Counted from the first letter of the stretch, positions 24,703 through 34,008 are shown. The stretch is DNA of 64,000 nt from JBNKEI01 sp050288705 (GCA_050288705.1 JBNKEI010000043.1:5900-69899), one strand, 5' to 3'. The notes: generated by a model not told the origin, from the sequence alone. Numbers and translations are program-made.

Positions 24703-27027
24703 ATGAGACATTTCACAACTTTCGAAAACAATAAGCGTGTTTCCACTCAAGAGCTCTTGCAGCGAATTTATGATGCGCTCGCCAAAGGAGAAACTGAATT
24801 TGTTATTGACGCTTCCGGTCAACACAACATTGGCGGCCCGGCATGGGACAAAGAAGGGAAGAAACTTAGGTTTGCAGTACGCAACCCCGGCCAACGCCTG
24901 GGTTCTATGGGCATGCCCAACACCGAGATTGTCGTAGAAGGAGCAGCATCCGCTGACGTAGGCTGGTTAAATGCCGGTGCTACCATCGTAGTAAAAGGCG
25001 ATGGTGGTGACACTACTGGCCATTGCGCTGCCGATGGCATTATTTACATTGGAGGCCGGGCTGGAACGCGAACCGGTTCTCTAATGAAATCTGACCCCGC
25101 CTATACTCCTCCTCAATTATGGATTCTAAAAAACACTGGCTCTTTTCCTTTTGAGTTTATGGGAGGAGGAATCGCCGTTGTTTGCGGTCACGATTCTGTC
25201 GGTACGGAATCAGTAATTGGCGACCGCCCTTGCGTAGGAATGGTCGGCGGCATTGTATATGTGCGAGGTCCAGTCGGCTCTCTGCCTACCAATGTCAAGC
25301 TGGTAGACGCTCTGAGCGAGGAAGATTGGGCGTTTCTCTCCCAAGGAATTCCTCAATTTTTGGACGCTGTTGAAAGACCTGAATTGCGCTCCTCCCTGCT
25401 GAACAGGAATGAATGGCGCAAGATCGAGGCTAAGTCTTTTGACGAGCTAAAAAGTAGCAAAAAGAAAACATCAGTAGCGTCTTTTCACACTGAACGTTGG
25501 ATAGACGGCGGCCTATTCGGTGACGTGGTTAACGATCCCGGCTTTATTTCATCATTAGTTCCCACTGGTGATTATCGAGCCAACGTACCAGTTTGGAATA
25601 ATGCGGTATTTGCCGCCCCCTGCGAATATGCCTGTCCCAGTGAAATACCAACCCAGGAAAGAGTAAACCTTCTACGGAAAGGGAAGATTCGCGAAGCATT
25701 AGAGCTAGTTCTTCGCTACAGTCCTTTTCCGGGATCGGTTTGCGGAAGTACTTGTCCAAACCCGTGCATGTCTGCTTGTACCCGGCAAACAATTGATTTT
25801 GCAGTTCTGGCTGGCCCACTCGGAAAATGCTCCATTGATCAACCAGCACCGGCACCTGCACCAGCCAGTGGAAAAAAATTCGCAGTAATTGGCTCAGGTG
25901 TTGGTGGCCTTTCTGCCGCATGGCAACTTGCGCTCCGCGGTCACGAAGTCACCGTTTTCGAAAAAGAAAACACTCTGGGCGGAAAAATTGCTTCTGCAAT
26001 TCCCAATGAGCGCTTGGATAAAAAAATTGTGGAAAGCGAAATCCAACGCATTTTGAGCATTGGGGTAAAAGCAGAAACTGGATTTGTGCTTGACGAAAAG
26101 TCGTTTCCGATTATTCGCGACTCGTTCCATGGCGTAATACTAGCGATGGGAGCGCAAAAACCGCGCATGCTGCCGTTTGCCGGGAATGAGAAAGCAATTG
26201 CCGCCCTTAATTTTTTAGTCAGTGCTAATGCAGGAAAACCTATAGTTGACGTTCGTAACAAGAAAGTTGCGGTTGTTGGAGCTGGTGACGTAGGCATGGA
26301 TGCATGCTGTGTTTCCTGGAAATTAGGAGCCAAGAACGTCACTGCACTAGACATTCAAGAACCAGCAAGCTCTAGTCGAGAACGTGATGCCGCTTTGGCG
26401 CTGGGTACGCAAATTTTGTGGCCGCGTGTTACTAGTGGCTATGCTGATGGCAAGCTCCATTTTAAAAACGGAGACCCCATTGAAGCCGACATTGTGATAG
26501 TTTCCATTGGTGAAACTCCGCTTCTGCAAGGCCTGCCAGAAAGCTTGGAAAGGAAAAAAAATCATTGGCTTGCCACCGACGCTACTGGGCGCACTACCGA
26601 TTCCAAGGTTTTTGCAGTGGGTGATGTTGTTCGCCCCGGTCTGCTCACTGAAGCTATCGGAGCTGGCCGAGTAGCAGCCCTGGCAATGCATGCACAAGTA
26701 ACTAACCAGGTTTTCCAGATAGAGAAAAAGCCACCTATTCCTGATGACCGATTGCATTTAGTATATTTCACCCCTGAAAGCAGATGTCCTTCTGATCCGC
26801 TGGCCGAATCCGGGCGCTGTATTTCTTGTGGAACCTGCCGGGATTGCAACGTTTGTATTCATGTCTGCGGTCAACATGCTATTACTCGCCACGAGCATTC
26901 TAACGGCACCTACGAGTATCGAGCCAACGAAAGTCGCTGTATTGGTTGTGGATTGTGCGCAGCAGCATGCCCCTGCGGTATTTGGACCATGGTGCCCAAT
27001 CTTCTAGAAAAAGAAGGCGGAGAGTAA
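24703..27027 (+). CDS. Fused glutamate synthase GXGXG domain / GltD-type FAD-NAD(P)H oxidoreductase / ferredoxin
   Basis: Residues about 1-260 form the GXGXG beta-helix (GQHNIGGPAWDKEGKKL, GDGGDTTGHCAADGIIYIGG). From about 300 comes the GltD-like part: an Fe-S helical domain with many Cys (CEYACPSEIPTQERVNLL and the CGSTCPNPCMSAC group), the FAD loop VIGSGVGGLSAAWQLALRG, the NAD(P)H loop VVGAGDVGMDACCVS and GRVFAVGD-like KVFAVGDVVRPGL. A C-terminal ferredoxin has CISCGTCRDCNVC and CIGCGLCAAACPCG. Together with the two upstream genes it makes a complete but rearranged glutamate synthase. ATG 24703 has AAAGG 6 bases upstream; ATG 24661, overlapping the previous stop, has none. Confidence 0.88.
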   Translation: MRHFTTFENNKRVSTQELLQRIYDALAKGETEFVIDASGQHNIGGPAWDKEGKKLRFAVRNPGQRLGSMGMPNTEIVVEGAASADVGWLNAGATIVVKGDGGDTTGHCAADGIIYIGGRAGTRTGSLMKSDPAYTPPQLWILKNTGSFPFEFMGGGIAVVCGHDSVGTESVIGDRPCVGMVGGIVYVRGPVGSLPTNVKLVDALSEEDWAFLSQGIPQFLDAVERPELRSSLLNRNEWRKIEAKSFDELKSSKKKTSVASFHTERWIDGGLFGDVVNDPGFISSLVPTGDYRANVPVWNNAVFAAPCEYACPSEIPTQERVNLLRKGKIREALELVLRYSPFPGSVCGSTCPNPCMSACTRQTIDFAVLAGPLGKCSIDQPAPAPAPASGKKFAVIGSGVGGLSAAWQLALRGHEVTVFEKENTLGGKIASAIPNERLDKKIVESEIQRILSIGVKAETGFVLDEKSFPIIRDSFHGVILAMGAQKPRMLPFAGNEKAIAALNFLVSANAGKPIVDVRNKKVAVVGAGDVGMDACCVSWKLGAKNVTALDIQEPASSSRERDAALALGTQILWPRVTSGYADGKLHFKNGDPIEADIVIVSIGETPLLQGLPESLERKKNHWLATDATGRTTDSKVFAVGDVVRPGLLTEAIGAGRVAALAMHAQVTNQVFQIEKKPPIPDDRLHLVYFTPESRCPSDPLAESGRCISCGTCRDCNVCIHVCGQHAITRHEHSNGTYEYRANESRCIGCGLCAAACPCGIWTMVPNLLEKEGGE

Positions 27028-27033
27028 AGTCTT

Positions 27034-28287
27034 ATGGCTTTAATTGTCCAAAAATTTGGGGGCACGTCTGTTGCCAACAAAGAAAGAATAGAAGCGGTAG
27101 CCCAGCGAGTAGTGCAAACCGCCAAGCAAGGCAACCAGCTGGTGGTAGTTGTTTCTGCTATGTCAGGAGAAACTGACAAGCTGATTCAGTTTGCACACCG
27201 AATAAATCCCTCGCCCTCCGATCGAGAAATGGATTTACTTCTCTCTTCCGGAGAACGAGTGACTTGCGCCCTGACTGCTATGGCTATTAAGCAATTGGGG
27301 CATAAGGCTTTTGCGCTTACCGGAAGACAATTTGGAATTGTCACTGATTCATTCCATACCAAAGCGAGAATCGAGAGAATCTCCGGCGAGCGCGCCAGGA
27401 AGTTAATACAACAAGGGTTCATTGTAGTAGTCGCGGGATTCCAGGGAGTCACTAGCCTCGATTCAGTTGTCTATTCTGATGTAACCACACTTGGCCGCGG
27501 AGGTTCTGACCTTTCAGCGGTTGCTGTGGCCAGCGCCCTTGGCGCTGATCTTTGCGAGATTTACACCGATGTTGATGGGGTGTATACCGCCGACCCCAAC
27601 ATTGTTTCCAACGCTCGCAAAATAGAACGGATTTCCTACGAGGAAATGCTCGAATTGGCTAGCTCGGGCGCCAAGGTCTTACAGACCCGATCGGTACAGT
27701 TTGCGATGAAATACCAACTACCATTAGTGGTGCGTTCTAGTTTCAACAACAATCCGGGAACTTTAGTAACTGAGGAGGATCAGGAAATGGAAAAAGTGGT
27801 GGTTTCCGGGGTGGCTTACGACCGCAATCAAGTTAGACTTAGCGTGCTAGGCGTTCCTGATATTCCTGGTGTAGCAGGTCAGCTTTTTCATAGAATATCT
27901 AAGTCGCAGATTCTGGTAGATATAATCGTCCAAAACGCCAGTAGCGACGGAAAATCCGCGGATATTTCTTTCACTGTTTCCAAAACAGATAGTAAGAAAG
28001 CTTTGCAGCTCGCCCAAGAAATTGCCACCGAAATCGGGGCTCAGGGTGTAAACCTTAGAGATGATGTTTCCAAAATCTCTATCGTTGGAGCAGGAATGCG
28101 AACTCATACCGGAATTGCTGCCGAGATGTTCAATACCTTGTCTGAGTACAATATCAACATCATGATGATTAGCACTTCCGAAATCAAAATCTCTTGTATA
28201 ATAGATAACAAATACACTGAGTTGGCAGTAAGAGCGTTGCATGAAAAATTTGGACTTGCCAATTGTCCAACCGGAATTTCTAGTTAA
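27034..28287 (+). CDS. lysC: Aspartate kinase (with probable internally initiated beta subunit)
   Basis: The 417-residue protein phosphorylates aspartate, the first step toward lysine, threonine and methionine. The kinase domain has VQKFGGTSV, VVSAMSGETDKLI, LLSSGERV and TTLGRGGSDLSAVAVA, with YTDVDGVYTADP. Two ACT domains (about 265-405) for feedback binding include SVLGVPDIPGVAGQLF and ISIVGAGMRTHTGIAA. Inside the gene an in-frame ATG at 27787 has a strong ribosome binding site and would give a 166-residue ACT-only beta subunit, as known for lysC of Bacillus subtilis and Corynebacterium. It follows the glutamate synthase by 6 bases. Confidence 0.96.
   Translation: MALIVQKFGGTSVANKERIEAVAQRVVQTAKQGNQLVVVVSAMSGETDKLIQFAHRINPSPSDREMDLLLSSGERVTCALTAMAIKQLGHKAFALTGRQFGIVTDSFHTKARIERISGERARKLIQQGFIVVVAGFQGVTSLDSVVYSDVTTLGRGGSDLSAVAVASALGADLCEIYTDVDGVYTADPNIVSNARKIERISYEEMLELASSGAKVLQTRSVQFAMKYQLPLVVRSSFNNNPGTLVTEEDQEMEKVVVSGVAYDRNQVRLSVLGVPDIPGVAGQLFHRISKSQILVDIIVQNASSDGKSADISFTVSKTDSKKALQLAQEIATEIGAQGVNLRDDVSKISIVGAGMRTHTGIAAEMFNTLSEYNINIMMISTSEIKISCIIDNKYTELAVRALHEKFGLANCPTGISS
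27774..27789 (+). promoter_or_regulatory. Internal ribosome binding site and start codon for a LysC beta subunit
   Basis: GGAGG (27774-27778) is 8 bases before an ATG (27787-27789) in the lysC frame, at codon 252 (MEKVVVSGV...). This is the junction between the kinase domain and the ACT domains. The predicted product spans 27787-28287. Confidence 0.6.
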
Positions 28288-28330
28288 TATTTACCTTTGT
28301 TTGCGGTTCGACTCAAACCGGGAGTAAAAA

Positions 28331-29821
28331 GTGGTTTGTCCAGAGTTTGAGAAGTTTAAAGAACTTTCCGTTCAAGGCAATGTCATACCGGTATATCGCG
28401 AGATAAATGTCGATTTAGAGACACCAGTTTCTATTTATCTGAAATTGCGCAATAGTTCGGAATCATTTCTATTCGAATCAGTTGAAGGAGGCGAGCACTT
28501 AGCTCGCTATTCTTTCTTAGGCACCAAGCCGTCTCGAGTATTAACATTAAACAAAGAACATGCCACTATTCGTCATCGAAACGGAAAAAAGGAAGAAATT
28601 TCTTTTTCCCAAATTAATCCGTTCCAAATCTTGCGTGACTTTTTTGCTGATTGCCGAGCTGTGGAAGTTCCTGGTCTCCCGCGATTTTTTGGCGGGGCAG
28701 TAGGGTTTTTTAGTTACGATTTTGTCCGACATATTGAACGTCTACCGGAAACCGCACGCGACGAGCTTAATCAGCCTGATGCGGTATTTCTTTTAACTGA
28801 CACATTAATTGCTTTTGATCACGTAAAGAATAGAGCACTACTAATTGCCAATGCATTTTTAGAAGGTTCAGACATTAGGGAAGCCTATGAAAATGCCGTT
28901 TCGCGTATTGATGCATTAGAAAAAAATCTTCACCATGCCCTGCCCTCTACTCCAGTCCCTTCCCCTGAAGAATCGGGAATTCTGGAATCCAACATGGCTC
29001 CTGAGCAGTATTCTCGAATGGTAAATAAAGCAAAAGAATACATTGCTGCGGGAGACGCCTTTCAAATTGTGCTTTCTCAACGTTTTCGTCGGCCTACCGG
29101 AGCAGATTCCTTTGAGATTTACCGAGCATTACGCAAGCTTAATCCCTCGCCATACACTTTCTATCTTGATTTGGGGGATTTTCGACTAATCGGCTCCTCA
29201 CCGGAAGTACTAGTTCGCCTGGAAGATGGTAATGCACAGTTAAATCCGATTGCCGGAACCCGCCCTCGAGGGGTTGACGAAGCAGAGGATTCCAAATTGG
29301 TAAACGAACTATTAAACGATCCCAAAGAGCGTGCCGAACACGTGATGCTAGTTGATTTGGGTAGAAACGACTTGGGCAGAGTGTGCGAATATGGCTCGGT
29401 AAAAGTACCAACTTATATGGCTATCGAAAAATATTCGCATGTAATTCATTTGGTCTCGCGCGTATACGGAAAACTTCGCAGTGAATACGATGCAATCGAT
29501 TTACTACGTGCTACTTTTCCGGCTGGTACGGTATCCGGCGCCCCCAAAGTTCGTGCTATGGAAATCATTGAAGAACTGGAAGGCGTGCGTCGCGGCTCAT
29601 ACGCAGGAGCGGTAGGGTATTTTGGTTTTCCGGTTAACGGCAAAGGAAATATGGATTTTTGCATCGCTATTCGCACTATTCTTCATAAAGGCAAAGACGC
29701 CTATCTACAAGCAGGCGCAGGAGTTGTTGCCGATTCCAATCCCCTGATGGAACACAAAGAGTGTGAAAACAAAGCACGTGCCCTTGCCGAGGCCATTCGC
29801 TTATCAGAGGAAATATTATGA
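28331..29821 (+). CDS. trpE: Anthranilate synthase component I
   Basis: TrpE makes anthranilate from chorismate with ammonia supplied by TrpG. The 496-residue protein has an N-terminal domain with the tryptophan-binding type motif FLFESVEGGEHLARYSFLG and the catalytic chorismate-binding domain: QIVLSQRF, SPYTFYLDLG, IGSSPEVLVR, PIAGTRPRG, MLVDLGRNDLGRV and FPAGTVSGAPK. The LFES element suggests retained feedback control by tryptophan. GTG 28331 is a good start with GGGAG 6 bases upstream. It overlaps trpG by four bases (ATGA). Confidence 0.97.
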   Translation: MVCPEFEKFKELSVQGNVIPVYREINVDLETPVSIYLKLRNSSESFLFESVEGGEHLARYSFLGTKPSRVLTLNKEHATIRHRNGKKEEISFSQINPFQILRDFFADCRAVEVPGLPRFFGGAVGFFSYDFVRHIERLPETARDELNQPDAVFLLTDTLIAFDHVKNRALLIANAFLEGSDIREAYENAVSRIDALEKNLHHALPSTPVPSPEESGILESNMAPEQYSRMVNKAKEYIAAGDAFQIVLSQRFRRPTGADSFEIYRALRKLNPSPYTFYLDLGDFRLIGSSPEVLVRLEDGNAQLNPIAGTRPRGVDEAEDSKLVNELLNDPKERAEHVMLVDLGRNDLGRVCEYGSVKVPTYMAIEKYSHVIHLVSRVYGKLRSEYDAIDLLRATFPAGTVSGAPKVRAMEIIEELEGVRRGSYAGAVGYFGFPVNGKGNMDFCIAIRTILHKGKDAYLQAGAGVVADSNPLMEHKECENKARALAEAIRLSEEIL

Positions 29822-30378
29822 TTATAGTTATCGATAACTATGATTCTTTTACCTACAATTTGGTTCAATATTTGGGGGAATTGGGTTCAGAAATTCAAGT
29901 GTTTCGTAACAATCAAATAACTCTGTCTCGCATTACCAAGATGGCTCCTTCTCATATAATTATTTCTCCAGGACCAGGTACGCCCATAGACGGTGGTATT
30001 TCCATTGAAGTCATTCGCAATTTTTATCGATTAGTACCCATTCTGGGCGTTTGTCTAGGGCACCAATGTATTGGACATGTTTTCGGGGGTGTAGTTTCTC
30101 GCGCTCCCAGGCTTATGCATGGAAAAACTTCTTTGATTCACCACGACGGCAAAGGTGTTTTTCGGGAAGTACCTAATCCTTTTGAGGGAGGACGCTATCA
30201 CTCACTAATAGTTGAGAATCCGGTTCCCCGGGAGCTAATTGTCACAGCTTCTACTCCCGAAGGGGAAGTAATGGGTCTGCGTCATTGCGAGTTCCCTCTA
30301 GAAGGCGTGCAATTTCATCCGGAAAGTGTATTGACTCAATTCGGAAAAAAGATGCTGTCCAATTTTCTAAATAATTAG
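29818..30378 (+). CDS. trpG: Anthranilate synthase component II (glutamine amidotransferase)
   Basis: A class I amidotransferase of 186 residues. The catalytic Cys is in GVCLGHQCIGH, and the His-Glu pair in VQFHPESVLTQFG; SPGPGTP and IDNYDSFTYNLVQYLG are also typical. It supplies ammonia to TrpE, and possibly to aminodeoxychorismate synthase if none is encoded elsewhere. The start overlaps the trpE stop as ATGA. It is not fused to trpD, and trpD does not follow. Confidence 0.95.
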   Translation: MIIVIDNYDSFTYNLVQYLGELGSEIQVFRNNQITLSRITKMAPSHIIISPGPGTPIDGGISIEVIRNFYRLVPILGVCLGHQCIGHVFGGVVSRAPRLMHGKTSLIHHDGKGVFREVPNPFEGGRYHSLIVENPVPRELIVTASTPEGEVMGLRHCEFPLEGVQFHPESVLTQFGKKMLSNFLNN

Positions 30379-30386
30379 GAGCTATC

Positions 30387-31166
30387 GTGCTAAATACTAT
30401 TGTTTCCAATACCAGCGAAGAAGTAAAATCGCGTAGGTCGTTGGTGCCTATTTCTACAATTCGAAAAAGCGCAGAAGCCATGCCGTCAGCGCATGATTTT
30501 AAATTAGCATTGGAAAAGGACTGCGTTGCTGTAATAGCCGAGATCAAAAGAAAGTCCCCTTCTCGCGGTTCGCTACGTGAAATTAACGCGCCCGCGTTAG
30601 CTCAAATTTACCAGTCATTTGGAGCGGCAGCAATTTCCATCCTAACGGATTATCGTTTTTTTGGCGGAGAAATAGCTGACATAGAAGCGGTTAGAAAAGA
30701 AGTAGACTTACCTCTTCTAAGGAAAGATTTTGTAATTGACGAATATCAGATTTATGAAGCCAAAGCAGCAGGAGCCGATGCTTTTTTACTAATTGCAAAA
30801 ATTCTTTCCGATACACAAATGAAAGAATATTTGGCATTGGCTAGCGATCTACATTTGGGAACTCTCATGGAAGTTCATGATGAGCAAGAAATGGAGCGCG
30901 CCCTTAGCGCAGGAGCTCCGATTATCGGAATCAACAATCGCGATTTGAGTAACTTTACAATTGACCTAGCGGTAACCGAACGACTTGCTTCCTTGGTTCC
31001 TAAGGACCGAGTCCTGGTGGCAGAAAGCGGTATTTTCACTTCTGAACATGTTGAGCGTGTTGCCCGAGCGGGTGCGCAAGCTGTGCTAGTTGGAGAAAGT
31101 CTAGTACGGGCCTCGTCGGTAGAAGAAAAAATTCGAGAGCTTGCTGGCGTTTCTCGCGTATACTGA
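30387..31166 (+). CDS. trpC: Indole-3-glycerol phosphate synthase
   Basis: The 259-residue TIM barrel closes the indole ring from CdRP. Motifs are VAVIAEIKRKSPSRG with the catalytic Lys, ISILTDYRFFGG, LRKDFVIDEYQIYEA with its Lys, EVHDEQEMERAL, GINNRDLSNFTIDL and LVAESGI. GTG 30387 is preceded by AGGAG with a 5-base spacer. It comes directly after trpG, where trpD would usually be. Confidence 0.96.
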   Translation: MLNTIVSNTSEEVKSRRSLVPISTIRKSAEAMPSAHDFKLALEKDCVAVIAEIKRKSPSRGSLREINAPALAQIYQSFGAAAISILTDYRFFGGEIADIEAVRKEVDLPLLRKDFVIDEYQIYEAKAAGADAFLLIAKILSDTQMKEYLALASDLHLGTLMEVHDEQEMERALSAGAPIIGINNRDLSNFTIDLAVTERLASLVPKDRVLVAESGIFTSEHVERVARAGAQAVLVGESLVRASSVEEKIRELAGVSRVY

Positions 31167-31172
31167 AAAACT

Positions 31173-31826
31173 ATGAAACCAATCCAAGTCAAAATTTGTG
31201 GAATCACTAACCTTGACGACGCTAGAGAATGTATCTTGGCGGGCGCTAATTGGTTAGGATTTATATTTATTCCAGATACTCCTCGGTTTGTTTCCCCAGA
31301 TGTTGCAAGAAACATTATTTCGGTTCTTAAAAAAGAACATGCTACCGCCAAATTCGTTGGTGTTTTCGCCGATGAACCCATCGAGAAAATTCGTTATGTG
31401 ATTGAATTTGCCCAACTCGACAAAGTTCAGCTTCATGGAGACGAACCCAACAGTTATTTTCAGGAATTAGGAAAAACCTGCTGGAAAGCTCTCCGACCGC
31501 GCAACGAATCCGAGTTACAAGAACAACTAGCTCAATATCGTAAAGAACTGGAAAATAACGAGCCTGCTTTTTTAATTGATTCATTTGACGCGCGAAAACT
31601 CGGAGGAACGGGGACGCTGGCTAATTGGGAATTAGCTCACATTTTGGCCAGGCGTTATCCTGTTTTTTTGGCAGGTGGGCTTACCCCTGATAATGTAGAG
31701 GAAGCTATTCGTGCGGTTACTCCTTGGGGAGTTGATACGTCCAGCGGGGTGGAAAAGAGTCCAGGCCAAAAGGATCATTTTAAAGTACGACAATTTTGTA
31801 AAGTCGCGAAAGGCATGGAAAGATGA
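31173..31826 (+). CDS. trpF: Phosphoribosylanthranilate isomerase
   Basis: TrpF performs the Amadori rearrangement of PRA to CdRP. The 217-residue barrel has the catalytic Cys in VKICGITNLDDA, LGFIFIPDTPRFV, VQLHGDEP, the catalytic Asp in LIDSFDA, LAGGLTPDNV and GVDTSSGVE. It is separate from trpC, 6 bases downstream, and overlaps trpB by four bases (ATGA). Confidence 0.96.
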   Translation: MKPIQVKICGITNLDDARECILAGANWLGFIFIPDTPRFVSPDVARNIISVLKKEHATAKFVGVFADEPIEKIRYVIEFAQLDKVQLHGDEPNSYFQELGKTCWKALRPRNESELQEQLAQYRKELENNEPAFLIDSFDARKLGGTGTLANWELAHILARRYPVFLAGGLTPDNVEEAIRAVTPWGVDTSSGVEKSPGQKDHFKVRQFCKVAKGMER

Positions 31827-33004
31827 CCAGGGGACGATTTGGCAAGTATGGCGGACAATACGCTCCCGAAGTTCTTATGCCTGCGCTAGAAGAATTGGAA
31901 AAGGTATTTGAATCCGCAAAAGATGACCCTTCTTTCCAAAACCAATTACAGAATCTCTCCGCTAGTTTTTCTGGTCGCCCCACCCCTCTTTATTTCGCGC
32001 AGCGGCTAACCGAATACTGCGGTGGAGCAAAAATTTATTTCAAGCGAGAAGATTTAGCGCACACTGGAGCGCACAAAATTAATAACGCGTTGGGTCAGGC
32101 TCTTTTAGTCAAACGCATGGACAAAAATCGAGTGGTAGCGGAAACCGGCGCTGGACAACACGGTGTTGCTACTGCAGCGGTATGTGCAATGATGGGGCTG
32201 GAGTGCGTGGTTTACATGGGCTCGGAAGACATGATGAGGCAGCAGCCCAACGTTTTCCGCATGAAATTGATGGGTGCGCAAGTTTGTCCAGTTAATACGG
32301 GCAGCGCTACATTGAAAGACGCAGTCAACGAGGCATTTCGCGACTGGGCTTCTAACGTTCGCACCACTTATTATTTACTAGGATCTGCGCTTGGTCCACA
32401 CCCCTACCCCACCATGGTGAGGGAATTCCAATCGATCATTGGTAAAGAAGCCCGTGCACAAATTTTAGAAGCAGAAAAACGTTTACCCGATTTGTTAATT
32501 GCTTGTGTTGGAGGCGGCTCTAACGCTATTGGTCTGTTCTTTCCGTTCATTAATGATCCGGTTTCTTTACTAGGGGTAGAAGCCGGCGGTTTGGGAATAG
32601 AATCAGGCAAGCATGCAGCCCGTTTTGCGCAACCCAAGCCCGGAACTTTACATGGGTCCAACACCTATGTTTTGCAAGACCATGACGGTCAGATACTAAA
32701 TACTCATTCAGTTTCAGCGGGGCTCGATTACGCTGCAATAGGCCCAGAGCATTCTCAATTATATGATTCTCGGAGAGCCCAATACACCTTTGCAACTGAT
32801 GAAGAAGCCTTGCAAGCTTTTGAAATTTTTTCTCGCCTAGAAGGAATTATGCCAGCTCTGGAGTCTTCCCATGCGATTGCTCAGGCTATCAAAAGCGCCC
32901 GAAAAATGAAGCCGCAACAGGTTGTTGTAGTAAATTTATCAGGAAGAGGCGACAAGGACTTGCAAACGGTACTAAATTGGCACCATGGAAAGGTCCGCGA
33001 ATAG
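31823..33004 (+). CDS. trpB: Tryptophan synthase beta chain
   Basis: This PLP enzyme condenses indole with serine. Of 393 residues, GRFGKYGGQYAPE opens the protein, HTGAHKINNALGQALL holds the PLP Lys, AETGAGQHGVATAA lines the active site and GGGSNAIG binds the cofactor phosphate. All features fit the TrpB1 type that pairs with TrpA, which is encoded next. Confidence 0.98.
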   Translation: MTRGRFGKYGGQYAPEVLMPALEELEKVFESAKDDPSFQNQLQNLSASFSGRPTPLYFAQRLTEYCGGAKIYFKREDLAHTGAHKINNALGQALLVKRMDKNRVVAETGAGQHGVATAAVCAMMGLECVVYMGSEDMMRQQPNVFRMKLMGAQVCPVNTGSATLKDAVNEAFRDWASNVRTTYYLLGSALGPHPYPTMVREFQSIIGKEARAQILEAEKRLPDLLIACVGGGSNAIGLFFPFINDPVSLLGVEAGGLGIESGKHAARFAQPKPGTLHGSNTYVLQDHDGQILNTHSVSAGLDYAAIGPEHSQLYDSRRAQYTFATDEEALQAFEIFSRLEGIMPALESSHAIAQAIKSARKMKPQQVVVVNLSGRGDKDLQTVLNWHHGKVRE

Positions 33005-33008
33005 AACT

Positions 33009-33794
33009 ATGAATAGAATTAATAAGAAATTTGAGGAATTAAGGGCTTTGAAAAGAGCCGCTCTTATACCTTATCTTCCTCTAGGGTATCCAACTATTGA
33101 AATTTCAAAAAGGTTAATAAATCAAGTTACTGCGGCGGGAGCAGATATTATTGAATTGGGCTTCCCTTTTAGCGACCCCGTAGCCGATGGACCAGTTATT
33201 CAGAAAGCGACCCAACTTGCGTTAAAAAATGGCATGACTCTTTCTAAGGCACTAGAAATAGCCAAGCAATCTCGCCAAGAAGGGAATTCAGCCCCTTTTA
33301 TTTTTATGGGCTATTATAATCCTATTCTTAATTATGGTTTGGAAGAGTTTGCTTGTGCTGCCCGGGATGCGGGAATAGATGGACTAATTGTTCCCGATTT
33401 GCCCCCGGAAGAGTCCGAACCTTTACGAGCTGCTTGTCTTAAACAAGAAATCAACCTGATTTTCTTGGCCGCGCCTACTAGCTCGTTAGAAAGACTCAAA
33501 ATTATTGCAAATTTGACTGAGGGTTTTTTGTATTTGGTTTCGGTTCTTGGCGTAACCGGCGCTCGCGACACAATTTCCTCCGATTTGCATAGCTTAGTAG
33601 ATCGGGCTCGTTCAGTTACCACCAAACCAATTTGTGTAGGATTTGGAATAGCTAATTCGGAAACTGCTCGACAAGTGGCTGCCATGGCCGATGGAGTTAT
33701 AGTTGGAAGTGCGCTAGTATCCCAAATAGGCGATCCCCAAGACGCTTCGCAAAAGGCCCAGTGTTTAATACACGAATTACGCTCCGCCTTATAA
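33009..33794 (+). CDS. trpA: Tryptophan synthase alpha chain
   Basis: TrpA releases indole from indole-3-glycerol phosphate and channels it to TrpB. The 261-residue barrel has the catalytic Glu in IIELGFPFSDPVADGPVIQ and Asp in GLIVPDLPPEE, plus FIFMGYYNPI and GFGIANSETARQ. ATG 33009 just after the trpB stop gives the usual N terminus; ATG 32985 within trpB is less likely. It is the last gene of the block. No convincing intrinsic terminator is seen in the 214 bases that follow. Confidence 0.96.
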   Translation: MNRINKKFEELRALKRAALIPYLPLGYPTIEISKRLINQVTAAGADIIELGFPFSDPVADGPVIQKATQLALKNGMTLSKALEIAKQSRQEGNSAPFIFMGYYNPILNYGLEEFACAARDAGIDGLIVPDLPPEESEPLRAACLKQEINLIFLAAPTSSLERLKIIANLTEGFLYLVSVLGVTGARDTISSDLHSLVDRARSVTTKPICVGFGIANSETARQVAAMADGVIVGSALVSQIGDPQDASQKAQCLIHELRSAL

Positions 33795-34008
33795 GTCAGA
33801 AATCGCAGGATGCGCCCAGTGAAGAGCGGTCAAGGACTATGTGGTTCCCAAACATGCTTTGAACTTGCGAAGTGCTAAAATTGGCTACATAAAACTTGGC
33901 CTCCCCCTTGGAAACTCTCGCCATCTGAGCTAGCCTGTTCGGAAGACAACAAAACTTGGCAGAGGTTCCCAGATAAAGCAGATGGAATTGCTAGTGCGGG
34001 GCGAGCCA

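Noticed and set aside
26347..26757. 136-codon minus-strand frame
   Set aside because: It is antisense to the conserved GltD-like domain and its sequence has no family character.
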